Shown here: positions 22,322 through 33,691 of the stretch, piece by piece
Layout: each line of letters opens with the position of its first letter
Position numbering within the stretch: the first letter of the stretch is position 1
DNA from: Alcanivorax sp. S6407
Lineage (GTDB): Bacteria; Pseudomonadota; Gammaproteobacteria; Pseudomonadales; Alcanivoracaceae
Assembly (NCBI RefSeq): GCF_023016115.1
Contig: NZ_JALKBH010000002.1
Location: 954,624-1,018,623 of the forward strand
DNA: 64,000 bases
Direction: 5' to 3'
Position numbers and translations under genes: made by a program
The notes under the pieces: generated by a model
Database searches by the model: none
Told to the model about the DNA's origin: nothing
Seen by the model: only the letters and a program-made list of their open reading frames with translations

Positions 22322-23390
22322 AAAACGCCTCCAGGGTGCTATCCAGTGCACCCTTGTCGTATTCTGCCGTCACTACAGCCTGACCCAGTGCCTTGAGCAG
22401 CACCAGCCGAAGCTGTCCGTTGAGAACCTTCTTGTCCATGGCCATCAGATCCATGAACTGCGCTGGCGTCATGCCCTGCGGCACCGCCACCGGCAGTTTC
22501 CAGCTCGCCAGCAGCGCAGTCAGCTTCTCCTCCAGCCCCTGCTCCAGCCAGCCCAACTCTCTGGACATATGAACCGCCATAATCATGCCCACAGCTACAG
22601 CCTCACCATGCAACCAGTGGCTATACCCTGTTGCTGTTTCCATGGCATGGCCAAAGGTATGGCCGAGATTCAGCAAGGCACGATTGCCCTGCTCGGTCTC
22701 ATCATCGGCAACCACCTGGGCCTTGTTTTCGCAGCTGCGATAGATCGCTTCCGCAAGCAGTTCTGCTTCTCTGGACAACAATCCCTGGTTGTTGGTTTCC
22801 AGCCAGGCGTAAAAATCGGGATCACGAATCAGGCCGTACTTCACCACTTCCGCATAACCCGCCGCCAACTCACGAGCGGGCAGCGTGTCGAGCACCAGGG
22901 TATCGATCAGCACCAGTCGCGGCTGATGAAATGCACCGATCATGTTCTTGCCACGGGGATGATTGACGGCAGTCTTGCCTCCCACCGAGGAATCCACCTG
23001 CGCCAGTAACGTGGTGGGCACCTGAATGAAATCCACTCCGCGCTGGTAGCAGGCAGCAGCGAAACCCACCATATCGCCGATCACGCCGCCACCCAGCGCC
23101 ACCAGAGTAGTGGTGCGCGAGTGACGCTTGCTCATCAACGCATCAAAGATGGTTTCCAGGGTATCCAGCGTCTTGAATTTCTCGCCATCCGGCAGAATCA
23201 GGGTGTCACACTGGATGCCGGCAAACTGGCGAGTCAGCTTATCCAGATAAATAGGCGCGATGGTTTCATTGGTGATAATCATCACCTGATTGCCACGAAC
23301 CTGCTCCGCCAGCGGGAAGGAGTCGAGCAAACCCTCACCGATGTGAATGGGGTAACTACGCTCGGCCAGAGCCACCTGAAGTGTGCGCAT
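22311..23390 (-). CDS. aroB: 3-dehydroquinate synthase AroB
   Basis: Second step of the shikimate pathway: cyclises DAHP to 3-dehydroquinate using NAD and a divalent metal. The 359-residue protein has the NAD-binding GGGVIGDMVGFAA and the metal ligand region LNLGHTFGHAMET. The second of two adjacent ATGs (23390) is better placed behind GGAGAG and gives the usual MRTLQVALAERSYPI. It lies between aroK and the damX-like gene, the pseudomonad arrangement. Confidence 0.96.
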   Translation of the reverse strand: MRTLQVALAERSYPIHIGEGLLDSFPLAEQVRGNQVMIITNETIAPIYLDKLTRQFAGIQCDTLILPDGEKFKTLDTLETIFDALMSKRHSRTTTLVALGGGVIGDMVGFAAACYQRGVDFIQVPTTLLAQVDSSVGGKTAVNHPRGKNMIGAFHQPRLVLIDTLVLDTLPARELAAGYAEVVKYGLIRDPDFYAWLETNNQGLLSREAELLAEAIYRSCENKAQVVADDETEQGNRALLNLGHTFGHAMETATGYSHWLHGEAVAVGMIMAVHMSRELGWLEQGLEEKLTALLASWKLPVAVPQGMTPAQFMDLMAMDKKVLNGQLRLVLLKALGQAVVTAEYDKGALDSTLEAFCGV

Positions 23391-23454
23391 CATCTCTCCG
23401 CAAATGTAGGACGACCTCAGTCAGTCAATATCACTGACCACGGGATTGCGGACA

Positions 23455-23988
23455 TTATCCTTGTCGGTGGGAAGCCAAACAAGCCAGCACGTCATCGGCT
23501 ACCTTCTTGAGGTTGCCGGAAGCCGTGGACACCACATGGTGCGCCACTTCCCGGTAGAGCGGGTCGCGCTCGGCAAACAGTGCCTCCAGTTTCGCCTGGG
23601 GGTCGGCCGTCTGCAGCAGAGGGCGATTGCGGTCGTTACGGGTACGAGCCAGCTGCACCTCCACCGGCGTCCACAGGTACACCACACAACCACGATCATG
23701 CAGCAGTTGACGATTTTCCGGCGTCACCACCACACCACCACCAGTGGCCAGCACAACACCGTCAAGGGCTGAGAGCTCCTCGATGACCTCATGCTCGCGA
23801 CGTCGAAAACCGGCCTCACCTTCCATGTCGAATATCCATGGAATATCGGCACCGGTCTTCTCTTCGATGACCCGGTCAGAGTCGTAGAAAGGGTAATCCA
23901 GAATCTGGGAGAGGTGTCGGCCCAGGGTGCTTTTACCTGCACCCATGGGACCGACCAATATCAAGGAAGGGTTACTTGTTTCTTTCAC
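23455..23988 (-). CDS. aroK: Shikimate kinase AroK
   Basis: Phosphorylates shikimate at the 3-hydroxyl with ATP. The 177-residue protein has the P-loop GPMGAGKST at 13-21, the substrate Asp in FYDSDRVIE and the FRRREHEV and ATGGGVVV segments. It starts at a GTG that overlaps the pilQ stop (GTGA), so it is probably translationally coupled to pilQ in a pilMNOPQ-aroKB operon. Confidence 0.96.
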   Translation of the reverse strand: MKETSNPSLILVGPMGAGKSTLGRHLSQILDYPFYDSDRVIEEKTGADIPWIFDMEGEAGFRRREHEVIEELSALDGVVLATGGGVVVTPENRQLLHDRGCVVYLWTPVEVQLARTRNDRNRPLLQTADPQAKLEALFAERDPLYREVAHHVVSTASGNLKKVADDVLACLASHRQG

Positions 23989-26147
23989 CGAGCTGCCAAC
24001 GCATCCTTCATCAAGCGCGGCGTGATAAAGATCAGCAATTCCTGCTTGCTGTCACGCTTGACGGTCTTCTTGAACAGGTTTCCGATCCACGGCAGATCCC
24101 CCAGGAAGGGAGTCTTGGTTACCGCATTGATCTTTTCCTGCTGGAAGATACCACCAAGCACCACGGTTTCGCCATCACTTACCAGCACCGAGGTTTCTAC
24201 ACGACTAGTATCTACAGCAAACGTATTATTAGGGCCTGCACTCAGTGCATCATTATTGACTTTAAGCATCATAATGATATTGCCGTCGGGGGTAATATGA
24301 GGAGTCACCTCCAAACGTAATTCAGCCTCAATAAACTCAATGGCGGTCGCACCCGCATTGGTCGCCGTCTCGAACGGCACTTGTTGACCGGAAGCGATCA
24401 CCGCAGGCTGCTGGTCGGCAGTCAGCACTTTAGGTGTAGCTACCAGCTCACCATGCCCTTCCGCTTCAAGTGCAGACAATTCCAGCTCGATAAGACCCGA
24501 GGCCAGGGAAGTAAAGCCCACCGCAAATCGGGTTGCATCAGCAGAATCCACACCCAGATCCACGATCAGGTCATCGCCATTTTCGAGTGGCTCGAACTCA
24601 AAGTCATCGGGACCGAAATCCACATCGCTGGGATCCAGCACAGTGTCACCACCAAACACGGTTGAGTCCACATTACTCTGGTGCAGATCCCGAATGGACT
24701 GCAGCCGGCCGGACACGCCGTAGGTGCGCTTGTCTTGAAGCATGCTTTCGCCATCGAAGCCCAGACCACCCCAGCGCACACCGAACTCATCGGAAATATC
24801 GTTGGTGGCCACCACAACGCGGGCTTCGATCAGCACTTGCTGAACCGGAATATCAAGTTGCTCGATCAGTTCACGAATATCCTGCAGCTTGGCAGCAGTA
24901 TCCTGAACGATCAGGGTATTGGTACGCTGATCCACCACCACGGAACCGCGCTCGGACACCAGCGCATCGCCTTTGCCGCCGGCGTTACTGATCAACTCCT
25001 TGAGCTCACTGGCATTGGCGTAGTTGATGTTGATGTACTGGGTACGCAGCGGCGCCAGCGCCTCGATTTTCTTCTGACTTTCCAGCTCCAGCTGCTCACG
25101 GGCTGCAATCTCATCCGCCGGGGCCACCAGCAGCACATTGCCCACCTGGCGCTTGTCCAGGCCCTTGGTCTTCAGAATCAGTTCCAGCGCCTGGTCCCAG
25201 GGCACATTCTGCAGACGCAGGGTAATGCGGCCATTCACGGTATCAGAGGCTACCAGGTTCAGGCCGGTGAAATCGGCGATCAGCTGCAGCACGGAGCGCA
25301 CTTCAATGTCCTGGAAATTCAGGGACAGCTTTTCACCGGTGTACTCAAAGGCGTCTTTCTTCTTGCGCTCCGCTTCGGCACGGGTTACCGGCTTCACGTT
25401 GATGCTGAACTGGTTGTCCGCCTGATAGGCCAGATACTCCCAGACACCCGTGGGCTCGATCTCGACAATGGTGCTGCCATCGGCCACTTTCACATCGACC
25501 ATTTTCACCGGTGTGGCGAAGTCGGTGACATCAAGTTTGCGAATCAGCTCATCCGGCACACCAGCACCCACGAAGCGGGCAACGATACGGCCACCCTCTT
25601 CCTGAACATCTACAGGAATGGAAGGCTTGGAGAGGTTGATGATGACTCGACCCTCACCCTCTTCACCGCGACGGAAATCAACGCCATTGACGGCGGATTC
25701 GCCCGCTGCGGCTTTGACATCTGCACTTTTCGACTGCTCGCCACCCAGCATGACCACCAGGGAATCACCATCCACGCTGGTGGTGTAGGCGGTCAGGGAG
25801 TCCAGGTTGAAGATCAGACGGGTGCGATCCTTCGCCTCCACAATAGTGACGCTGCGCGCATTGCCGGTACCCAGGTTCTGACGCTTGCCGGCCACATCGG
25901 TATCCGCGCCGAGCAGATCCAGTGCAATTCTGGCCGGTTGCTCAATACTGTAACCCTTGGACTCAGGCACTCCGCCTTCGAACTTCAGGCGAACCTCCAT
26001 GGAGTCCCCGGACAGGGCATTGGCCTCAATGGATTTCAGGGTGGCCGCCGCAGAAATCGAGCTCATGGCTCCCAGCACCCCGGCCAGGGCCACCCCCACC
26101 AGACGCCGGGAAGCGCTAACATTTTTCTTCATCATTGTAATTTTCAT
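23985..26147 (-). CDS. pilQ: Type IV pilus secretin PilQ
   Basis: Outer-membrane ring through which the pilus fibre leaves the cell. The 720-residue protein has a signal peptide (to about residue 35), two AMIN domains (about 35-240), an STN domain with LSLNFQDIEVRSVLQLIADF, a secretin N1 repeat with NYANASELKELI, and the C-terminal secretin with VVLGGIFQQEK and PFLGDLPWIGNLFK. An acidic Asp/Glu-rich stretch of about 45 residues (encoded at about 24540-24690) lies in the N-terminal part of the secretin domain. The 3' quarter contains an unusually AT-rich patch. Confidence 0.95.
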   Translation of the reverse strand: MKITMMKKNVSASRRLVGVALAGVLGAMSSISAAATLKSIEANALSGDSMEVRLKFEGGVPESKGYSIEQPARIALDLLGADTDVAGKRQNLGTGNARSVTIVEAKDRTRLIFNLDSLTAYTTSVDGDSLVVMLGGEQSKSADVKAAAGESAVNGVDFRRGEEGEGRVIINLSKPSIPVDVQEEGGRIVARFVGAGVPDELIRKLDVTDFATPVKMVDVKVADGSTIVEIEPTGVWEYLAYQADNQFSINVKPVTRAEAERKKKDAFEYTGEKLSLNFQDIEVRSVLQLIADFTGLNLVASDTVNGRITLRLQNVPWDQALELILKTKGLDKRQVGNVLLVAPADEIAAREQLELESQKKIEALAPLRTQYININYANASELKELISNAGGKGDALVSERGSVVVDQRTNTLIVQDTAAKLQDIRELIEQLDIPVQQVLIEARVVVATNDISDEFGVRWGGLGFDGESMLQDKRTYGVSGRLQSIRDLHQSNVDSTVFGGDTVLDPSDVDFGPDDFEFEPLENGDDLIVDLGVDSADATRFAVGFTSLASGLIELELSALEAEGHGELVATPKVLTADQQPAVIASGQQVPFETATNAGATAIEFIEAELRLEVTPHITPDGNIIMMLKVNNDALSAGPNNTFAVDTSRVETSVLVSDGETVVLGGIFQQEKINAVTKTPFLGDLPWIGNLFKKTVKRDSKQELLIFITPRLMKDALAAR

Positions 26148-26167
26148 AACTGGATCCCCAGCGACTG

Positions 26168-26698
26168 TTATTCGGTGATTGAAACGTTACTGGCACGTTC
26201 TACCCAGCCGTCACGACCATCCGGAACGACCTCGACAAGACTGACTTCTGCTTCGGACACGGATCTGACCCGCCCGAAGTTTTTCCCCATGTAGCTACCT
26301 GGACGCACTCGCGTTACCGCCCCGGAGGGATCCGCAATCAACGCCTGCAGAGGCTCGTCCGGACGGGCAATGGTGCCCACCATCTTCAGCGCATCCAGTG
26401 AGAAGCGCTCAAGATATTCCTTCGGCCTCCCCAGATCCGGCTCCACCTTGCGGCCATCCGGCACTACCAGCAGCTTTTGATCAACCGGCGGACTGAACGG
26501 CGAGCGTAATTGATGTGCCGAGTAGGCGTAGGAGGCCACCGGCTTGAATTCCGGCGGTGGCTCAATACGGCCGCGAGGACGCGCCTTGATTTCTTCCAGC
26601 CTAGCATCCAGTTCCCCCAGATTAGCCCCGGAACTACAGCCCCCCAGAGAGCCCAGGGCCAGAAGAATAACGGGTAGGATCATTATATTTTTCATCAT
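26168..26698 (-). CDS. pilP: Type IV pilus lipoprotein PilP
   Basis: Inner-membrane lipoprotein that joins the PilN-PilO pair to PilQ. The 176-residue protein has a lipobox in LGSLGGCSSG (Cys about residue 21), a Pro-rich linker containing RSPFSPPV, and the HR-domain-like C-terminal part with YLERFSLDALKMVGTI, the interaction domain with secretin N0. It lies 20 bases upstream of pilQ. Confidence 0.94.
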   Translation of the reverse strand: MMKNIMILPVILLALGSLGGCSSGANLGELDARLEEIKARPRGRIEPPPEFKPVASYAYSAHQLRSPFSPPVDQKLLVVPDGRKVEPDLGRPKEYLERFSLDALKMVGTIARPDEPLQALIADPSGAVTRVRPGSYMGKNFGRVRSVSEAEVSLVEVVPDGRDGWVERASNVSITE

Positions 26699-26704
26699 GC
26701 GCCC

Positions 26705-27390
26705 TTACCTTTTCCCGCCTTTTTTGCCTTTACCACCCTTTCCGCCACCAGCCGCATCCTTATTCGCATAGCGATAGGTCTTGGCGGTGATATCCAGATT
26801 CAAAAGACCCAGCGCAGCCAGGTCCTTGTTCTTCTTGTCAGGGCGGGACACGGTGTAGTCATGCAGCGTAACGATCCGAGGGAGTGCCGCCACCCCGGAT
26901 ACGAAGGAACCAAAGCTGTGGTAATCCCCCAGTGCCTTTATCTGGATCGGCAGCTCGATGTAGAACTCTTTGGCCACTTCTTTCTTGAGTTCAATTTCTT
27001 CGAACTCGAGACCACTGCCCAGGCCGGTATGAGTAATATCTTCCAGCAGACCCGGCACCTCAGTGTCTTTCGGCAATTGCTTCAGCAACGCACCAAAGGT
27101 CTGCTCCATTTCCGCCAGCTGCTTGCGGTACTGATCCAGGTTATGAGCCTCAAAGGCCTTTTTCTCGAATGCGGTCAGCAGGGTTTCCTCTTCCACAGTC
27201 TGCCGATCCAGTTCCCCGTACATATCCTTGATGACAAAGAAGTAACCCAGGCCAACCACCAGCGCCAACACCAACAGGGCCGAGATCACCTTCACCGGCG
27301 CAGGCCAGCTCCCCACATTTTCAAAATCCAGGGAGTTCAGCTGGTCGACCAGCTCCCCCAGATCCATATTCTTCAACTCAGAGGCGTTCA

Positions 27391-27391
<1 letters not shown>
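26705..27391 (-). CDS. pilO: Type IV pilus alignment protein PilO
   Basis: Bitopic inner-membrane protein that pairs with PilN. The 228-residue protein has one membrane segment (about 35-55), a coiled-coil region (about 60-115) and a ferredoxin-like periplasmic domain. The C-terminus is a Gly/Lys-rich tail (GGGKGGKGKKGGKR), which is unusual. Its start codon overlaps the pilN stop (TAATG). Confidence 0.93.
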
Positions 27392-29036
<1,645 letters not shown>

Positions 29037-29108
29037 TTATTATTGAAGTGTTTTTTCTTGCTAAAGATACACTTACAGGTTTTTTATGTCGAATTACTTT
29101 AGGTGTAA

Positions 29109-29137
29109 GTAATAGCAGAACAGATATTAGATCACAA
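29109..29137 (-). promoter_or_regulatory. Possible sigma-70 promoter for the pil operon
   Basis: On the minus strand TTGTGA (29137-29132) and TATTAC (29114-29109) are 17 bases apart in an AT-rich gap of about 200 bases between the divergent pilM and ponA genes. A TATAAT on the plus strand at 29152-29157 may be the ponA -10 box, but no good -35 partner is seen. Confidence 0.35.
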
Positions 29138-29217
29138 CAACCTTTCCACCATATAATGATCCACTTCACGGGCCGGCTAGGCCTTTCTACCGATCCAAGC
29201 CAGTAGTTGCCGAAAAC

Positions 29218-31815
29218 ATGCGTTTACCCATCTGGACCCGATTCCTCCTCCTCCTCGCCACAGCCGGCGCAGGCGGCGGCCTTCTTGTACTCGCCGCCAG
29301 CTACCTGTATCTGGCCCCGCAGCTGCCCCCCGCCAGCCAGATTCGCGAGGTGGAATACCAGATCCCACTGCGCATCTACAGCCGGGATATGAAGCTTATT
29401 TCAGAATACGGGGAAAAGCGACGCCAACCAGTTTCCTATGAACAGCTTCCCGAACAACTGGTACAGGCTATTTTGGCCGCCGAAGACGAGCGCTTCTTCA
29501 GCCATAACGGGGTCGATCTCAAGGGATTGATTCGCGCCGCAGTGGAACTGGCACGCTATCGGGAAATCCGCTCTGGCGGCTCCACCATCACCATGCAGGT
29601 GGCTCGGAACTTCTTCCTGGACAGCGAACAGCGCTTCCTGCGCAAATTCAACGAAATTGTGCTCGCCATCCAGATAGAACGGGTGCTCGACAAGGAAGAA
29701 ATTCTCGAGCTTTACCTGAACAAGATCTACCTGGGCCACCGCGCCTACGGAGCAGAAGCCGCCGCCCAGGTGTATTACGGCAAGTCCATCAGTGAGCTGA
29801 ACGTGGCCCAACTGGCCATGATTGCCGGCCTGCCCAAGGCGCCCTCCGCCTACAATCCGATCACCAACCCGGAGCGAGCCCTGGTCCGCCGCAACTGGAT
29901 TCTTCAGCGCATGGAGGAAACCGGCGCGCTTGATACCGAGGCACGCATGGCCGCCCAAGAGCTGCCGGTCAGCGCCCGCTTCCATGCTGCCCAGCCGGAA
30001 GTGGACGGCGCCTATTTTGCCGAGATGGTGCGACTGCAGGCCATGGAACTGATCGATGACGATCTCTACACCGCCGGCATCCGCATCATTACCACCCTGG
30101 ACAGCGAGCGCCAGGCCTACGCGGTGAACGCCCTGCGCCAGGGGCTGCACAGCTACGACGAGCGCCACGGCTATCGCGGCCCGCTGGCCAAACTGGACAT
30201 CAGCAAGCTGCCAGCCCTGCCCGTGATCACCGCCGCCAGCACCGAGACCACACCCGAGCAACCGGAGACGCCAGAAGGCAGCGAAGATAAAGCCGAGCTG
30301 GACCTGACTATCAACGGCCTGGATCCCGACATTGCCGCCTGGGTCGCCCTGATCAAGGACCGTTCGCGCATCGGCCCCCTCAATCCGGCCATCGTCACCG
30401 CCATCGACGACAAGGAAGCTGAAATCCTGTTCCGCGACGGCAAGCGCGCCCGCCTTGCCTGGGATGACATTCGCTGGGCTCGCCGCCACATCAGCGACAA
30501 GTACGTGGGTGACGAACCCAGCAAGGTCAGCCAGGTCATGGCCCCTGGCCACGTAATCCATGTACGCCCTGTGGGCAGCGGCGACGAGCGCCGCTGGCGC
30601 CTGGCCGAACTACCCCGCGCCCAGTCCGCACTGGTGTCACTAAACCCCCATAATGGCGCGATCGAAGCCATGCAGGGCGGCTACAGCTTCTCTGTCTCCA
30701 ACTTCAACCGGGCAGTTCAGAGCAAGCGCCAGGCGGGCTCGGTCTTCAAGCCCTTCGTCTACACTTCGGCACTGGAAAACGGCTTTACCCCGGCCTCCAT
30801 CATCAATGATGCCCCCGTGGTATTCGATGACGAGAAGCTGGAAACCGCCTGGCGTCCCAGCGGTGCCAGCGGCAAGTTTTACGGCCCAACCCGCATGCGC
30901 GAAGCCCTGTATCGCTCATTGAACCTGGTCTCCATTCGTATCCTGCGGCAGATTGGCATCAGCCAGGCCATGGGCACCCTGGAACGCTTCGGCCTGCCCA
31001 TTGACACCTTTCAGCGCGACCTGTCCCTGGCGCTGGGCAGCGCCAGTGTCACCCCCATGGAAATCGCCACCGCCTACAGTATTTTTGCCAACGGCGGCTA
31101 TCGCGTGTCGCCCTGGGGCATCCTGCGTATCGAGAAGGAAAATGGTGACGTCCTGTGGAAAGCCCCCGAGGTCGTTCTCTGTGAGCAGGATTGCCAGCCA
31201 GCGGAAGCCAGCGAGGTGGAGCTGGAGCCGGTTTCCGCCCCTCCTTCCCTGTCCGAAGTCCTGCACAAGGAGGAACCTGAAAGCAGTGATGCCGACAACG
31301 AGGCCGTCGTGACCATCCAGCCTGAACCACTGGTGGCTCCTCGGGTACTGGATGCCCGCGTCGCCTGGTTGATGTATTCCATGATGCAGGACGTGGTCCG
31401 CCGCGGCACCGGCCACATGGCCAACACCCTTGGCCGCCGCGATCTGGCCGGCAAGACCGGCACCACCAATGACCAGGTAGACGCCTGGTTCTCAGGCTAC
31501 TCCCCTGAACTGGTGGCCACCGTCTGGGTAGGCTTCGACAACCCCAGCACCCTGGGCTGGGGCGAGTACGGCGGCAAGGCCGCCCTGCCCATCTGGATGG
31601 ACTATATGGGCCCGGCCCTGAAAGGCCGGCCTGACCAGCAGATGGAACAACCCAGCGGCATCACCATGGTGCGAATCAACCCGGAGAACGGCTTGCTGGC
31701 CCGACCACAAAATCCGGACAGCGTCGCCGAGTACTTCATTGAGGATCAACTCCCCGAGCTGGAGCCCCCGCTGGGCCTGGCCGGCGGCAGCAACGCGCCG
31801 GAGCAGATTTTTTAA
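29218..31815 (+). CDS. ponA: Penicillin-binding protein 1A (bifunctional)
   Basis: Class A PBP that polymerises and cross-links peptidoglycan. The 865-residue protein has an N-terminal membrane anchor (about 10-32). The glycosyltransferase domain has the catalytic Glu in AAEDERFFSHNGVD (about residue 89) and GGSTITMQVARNFFL. An OB-like insertion follows, then the transpeptidase domain with the nucleophile in AGSVFKPF, and KTGTTND. An acidic insertion between the transpeptidase motifs (about residues 660-700) is rich in Glu and Ser. It is divergent from pilMNOPQ, as in pseudomonads. Confidence 0.96.
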   Translation: MRLPIWTRFLLLLATAGAGGGLLVLAASYLYLAPQLPPASQIREVEYQIPLRIYSRDMKLISEYGEKRRQPVSYEQLPEQLVQAILAAEDERFFSHNGVDLKGLIRAAVELARYREIRSGGSTITMQVARNFFLDSEQRFLRKFNEIVLAIQIERVLDKEEILELYLNKIYLGHRAYGAEAAAQVYYGKSISELNVAQLAMIAGLPKAPSAYNPITNPERALVRRNWILQRMEETGALDTEARMAAQELPVSARFHAAQPEVDGAYFAEMVRLQAMELIDDDLYTAGIRIITTLDSERQAYAVNALRQGLHSYDERHGYRGPLAKLDISKLPALPVITAASTETTPEQPETPEGSEDKAELDLTINGLDPDIAAWVALIKDRSRIGPLNPAIVTAIDDKEAEILFRDGKRARLAWDDIRWARRHISDKYVGDEPSKVSQVMAPGHVIHVRPVGSGDERRWRLAELPRAQSALVSLNPHNGAIEAMQGGYSFSVSNFNRAVQSKRQAGSVFKPFVYTSALENGFTPASIINDAPVVFDDEKLETAWRPSGASGKFYGPTRMREALYRSLNLVSIRILRQIGISQAMGTLERFGLPIDTFQRDLSLALGSASVTPMEIATAYSIFANGGYRVSPWGILRIEKENGDVLWKAPEVVLCEQDCQPAEASEVELEPVSAPPSLSEVLHKEEPESSDADNEAVVTIQPEPLVAPRVLDARVAWLMYSMMQDVVRRGTGHMANTLGRRDLAGKTGTTNDQVDAWFSGYSPELVATVWVGFDNPSTLGWGEYGGKAALPIWMDYMGPALKGRPDQQMEQPSGITMVRINPENGLLARPQNPDSVAEYFIEDQLPELEPPLGLAGGSNAPEQIF

Positions 31816-31884
31816 AGAGACGCTTCACGCAACATGCATCACGCAACACGGAAAGGCGTGAAGCATCATGCATGATGCTTGCAG
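31816..31884. repeat. CACGCAN heptad array after ponA
   Basis: Directly after the ponA TAA the sequence reads AGAGACGCTTCACGCAACATG and continues in 7-bp units. It then reverses into GCGTGAAGC and the perfect palindrome GCATCATGCATGATGC. The array leads straight into the terminator. The opening after the stop is the same as at the hotdog gene. Confidence 0.85.
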
Positions 31885-31885
31885 C

Positions 31886-31919
31886 CATAAAAAAACCGCC
31901 TTTAGGCGGTTTTTTTATG
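31886..31919. terminator. Bidirectional terminator between ponA and maeB
   Basis: A 15-bp perfect stem, CATAAAAAAACCGCC against GGCGGTTTTTTTATG with loop TTTA, supplies T runs on both strands. It serves both convergent genes. Confidence 0.9.
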
Positions 31920-31933
31920 GCTGGCGTTGCTTG

Positions 31934-33208
31934 TTACAACTCCGGGAAAATCTCATCCAGGGAGTTGAGCGGGTAGTGGGACGGGTATCCCTTGCGGGCC
32001 ACGCCACTGTCCACCGCGGCCTTCGCCACCGCTGCTGACACCTTGCCCAGCAGACGAGGGTCGTTGGGCTTGGGGATGATGTAGTCAGCACCGAAGGTCA
32101 GCGGCTCACCACCGTAGGCATCCAGCACCTCCTGAGGCGGAGCGGTACGCACCAGCTCAGCGATGGCGTGCACGGCAGCAATCTTCATTTCCTCATTGAT
32201 AGAGGTAGATCGCACATCCAGCGCCCCGCGGAACATGTACGGGAAGCACAGCACGTTGTTGACCTGATTCGGGAAATCGGAACGGCCGGTGGCCACGATG
32301 GCATCGGCACGAGCGGCCTTGGCCACTTCCGGGCGAATTTCCGGGTCCGGGTTGGCCAGCGCGAAGATCACAGGCTTGTCGGCCATCTTCTTGACCATCT
32401 CCGGTGTCAAGGTATCCGGCCCGGATACACCGATAAACACATCCGCACCTTCGATGGCGTCATCCAGAGTGCGCTTGTCGGTATCGTTGGCCAGCGCAGC
32501 CTTGTACTGGTTCAGATCATCACGACGACTGTGGATCACACCCTTGCGGTCCAGCACCAGGATATTTTCCTTGCGCGCGCCCATCTCGATCAGCAATCGC
32601 ACAGACGCCACACCTGCAGCACCCGCACCCACACACACCACCTTGATGTCCTCAATGCGCTTTTTCTGGATCTCCAGCGCATTGATCAGGCCGGCACAAA
32701 CCACGATGGCGGTGCCATGCTGATCATCATGGAACACCGGCACATCACACTGCTCCTTGAGGATCCGCTCGATCTCGAAGCACTCCGGGGCACGGATATC
32801 TTCCAGATTGATGCCACCAAAGGTGCGATGGATACGCATCACGGTATCGATGAAGGCCTGGGAGTCCTCAGAATCCACCTCGATATCGAACACATCGATA
32901 CCGGCAAACAGCTTGAACAGGATGCCCTTGCCTTCCATCACCGGCTTGGAGGCCAGCGCCCCCAGATTGCCCAGTCCCAGAATGGCAGTACCATCACTGA
33001 TCACCGCCACCAGATTACCCTTGGAGGTGAAACGGTATGCCAACTCCGGCTCCCGCGCGATCTCCCGTACCGGCTCTGCCACACCCGGGCTATAGGCCAG
33101 GCTCAGATCGCGGCTGGTCGCCGCCGGCTTGGTTACCTCAACGCTGATTTTCCCGGGACGGGGTTTGGCGTGGTATTCCAACGCTGCCGTCTTCAAATCC
33201 TCGGACAT
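31934..33208 (-). CDS. maeB: Malic enzyme, short form
   Basis: Oxidatively decarboxylates malate to pyruvate, supplying NADPH or NADH. The 424-residue protein is the short form without the C-terminal phosphotransacetylase-like domain. It has LAYSPGVAEPV, the metal-site region VFHDDQHGTAIV and the dinucleotide fold VVCVGAGAAGVAS. Coenzyme preference cannot be fixed by eye. It lies beside ponA and rpmE as in Pseudomonas. Confidence 0.93.
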   Translation of the reverse strand: MSEDLKTAALEYHAKPRPGKISVEVTKPAATSRDLSLAYSPGVAEPVREIAREPELAYRFTSKGNLVAVISDGTAILGLGNLGALASKPVMEGKGILFKLFAGIDVFDIEVDSEDSQAFIDTVMRIHRTFGGINLEDIRAPECFEIERILKEQCDVPVFHDDQHGTAIVVCAGLINALEIQKKRIEDIKVVCVGAGAAGVASVRLLIEMGARKENILVLDRKGVIHSRRDDLNQYKAALANDTDKRTLDDAIEGADVFIGVSGPDTLTPEMVKKMADKPVIFALANPDPEIRPEVAKAARADAIVATGRSDFPNQVNNVLCFPYMFRGALDVRSTSINEEMKIAAVHAIAELVRTAPPQEVLDAYGGEPLTFGADYIIPKPNDPRLLGKVSAAVAKAAVDSGVARKGYPSHYPLNSLDEIFPEL

Positions 33209-33263
33209 GATGGTCTCCGCTGGTCCCTGAAAGGGATATACACTGTGTACGCAAGGTCAATAA

Positions 33264-33294
33264 AGCAAAAAGCACCCGGAGGGTGCTTTTTGCA
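33264..33294. terminator. Terminator after rpmE
   Basis: GCAAAAAGCACCC and GGGTGCTTTTTGC form a near-perfect stem around a short loop, 27 bases after the rpmE stop on the minus strand, with a T run in the stem. It also insulates maeB downstream. The maeB promoter should lie in the roughly 50 bases that follow; TACACAGTGTA there is a small dyad. Confidence 0.85.
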
Positions 33295-33320
33295 AAACAT
33301 GATGTGGAGAAGAGAGGCTA

Positions 33321-33539
33321 TCAGCCTTTCTTGCTGCGCATCACGCCGAAACGCTGCTTGAACTTGTCGATCTGGCCGCCGCTGTCGGCCTGCTTCTGCT
33401 TGCCGGTGTAGAACGGATGGCAGGCAGAACATACGTCCAGAGACATGTCACCACCACGGGTGGAACGGCTCTCGATCACGTTGCCGCAGCTACAGGTATA
33501 GGTAGCTGCCTGGTATTCGGGATGGATCTCTGCTTTCAT
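33321..33539 (-). CDS. rpmE: 50S ribosomal protein L31
   Basis: The 72-residue protein is the zinc-binding form of L31. Cys16 and Cys18 (TCSCGN) and Cys37 and Cys40 (VCSACHPF) occupy the same positions as in E. coli. HPFYTGKQK is the family signature. The start at 33539 (MKAEIHPEY) is the usual one. It is divergent from priA and has its own terminator. Confidence 0.96.
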   Translation of the reverse strand: MKAEIHPEYQAATYTCSCGNVIESRSTRGGDMSLDVCSACHPFYTGKQKQADSGGQIDKFKQRFGVMRSKKG

Positions 33540-33691
33540 GGTCTTGCTCCGGTATGTGTCGCTACCTGCCTCTCCGACAGGCACCACACGACTTGCGTCG
33601 AAAAAAAAGAAGGCGAATCATAGCAGCTTGGCTCCAATCCGCAAGCGCCGTAGCACTGTGGTCTCAGAACCACTCGACATCAGGAACCCTC

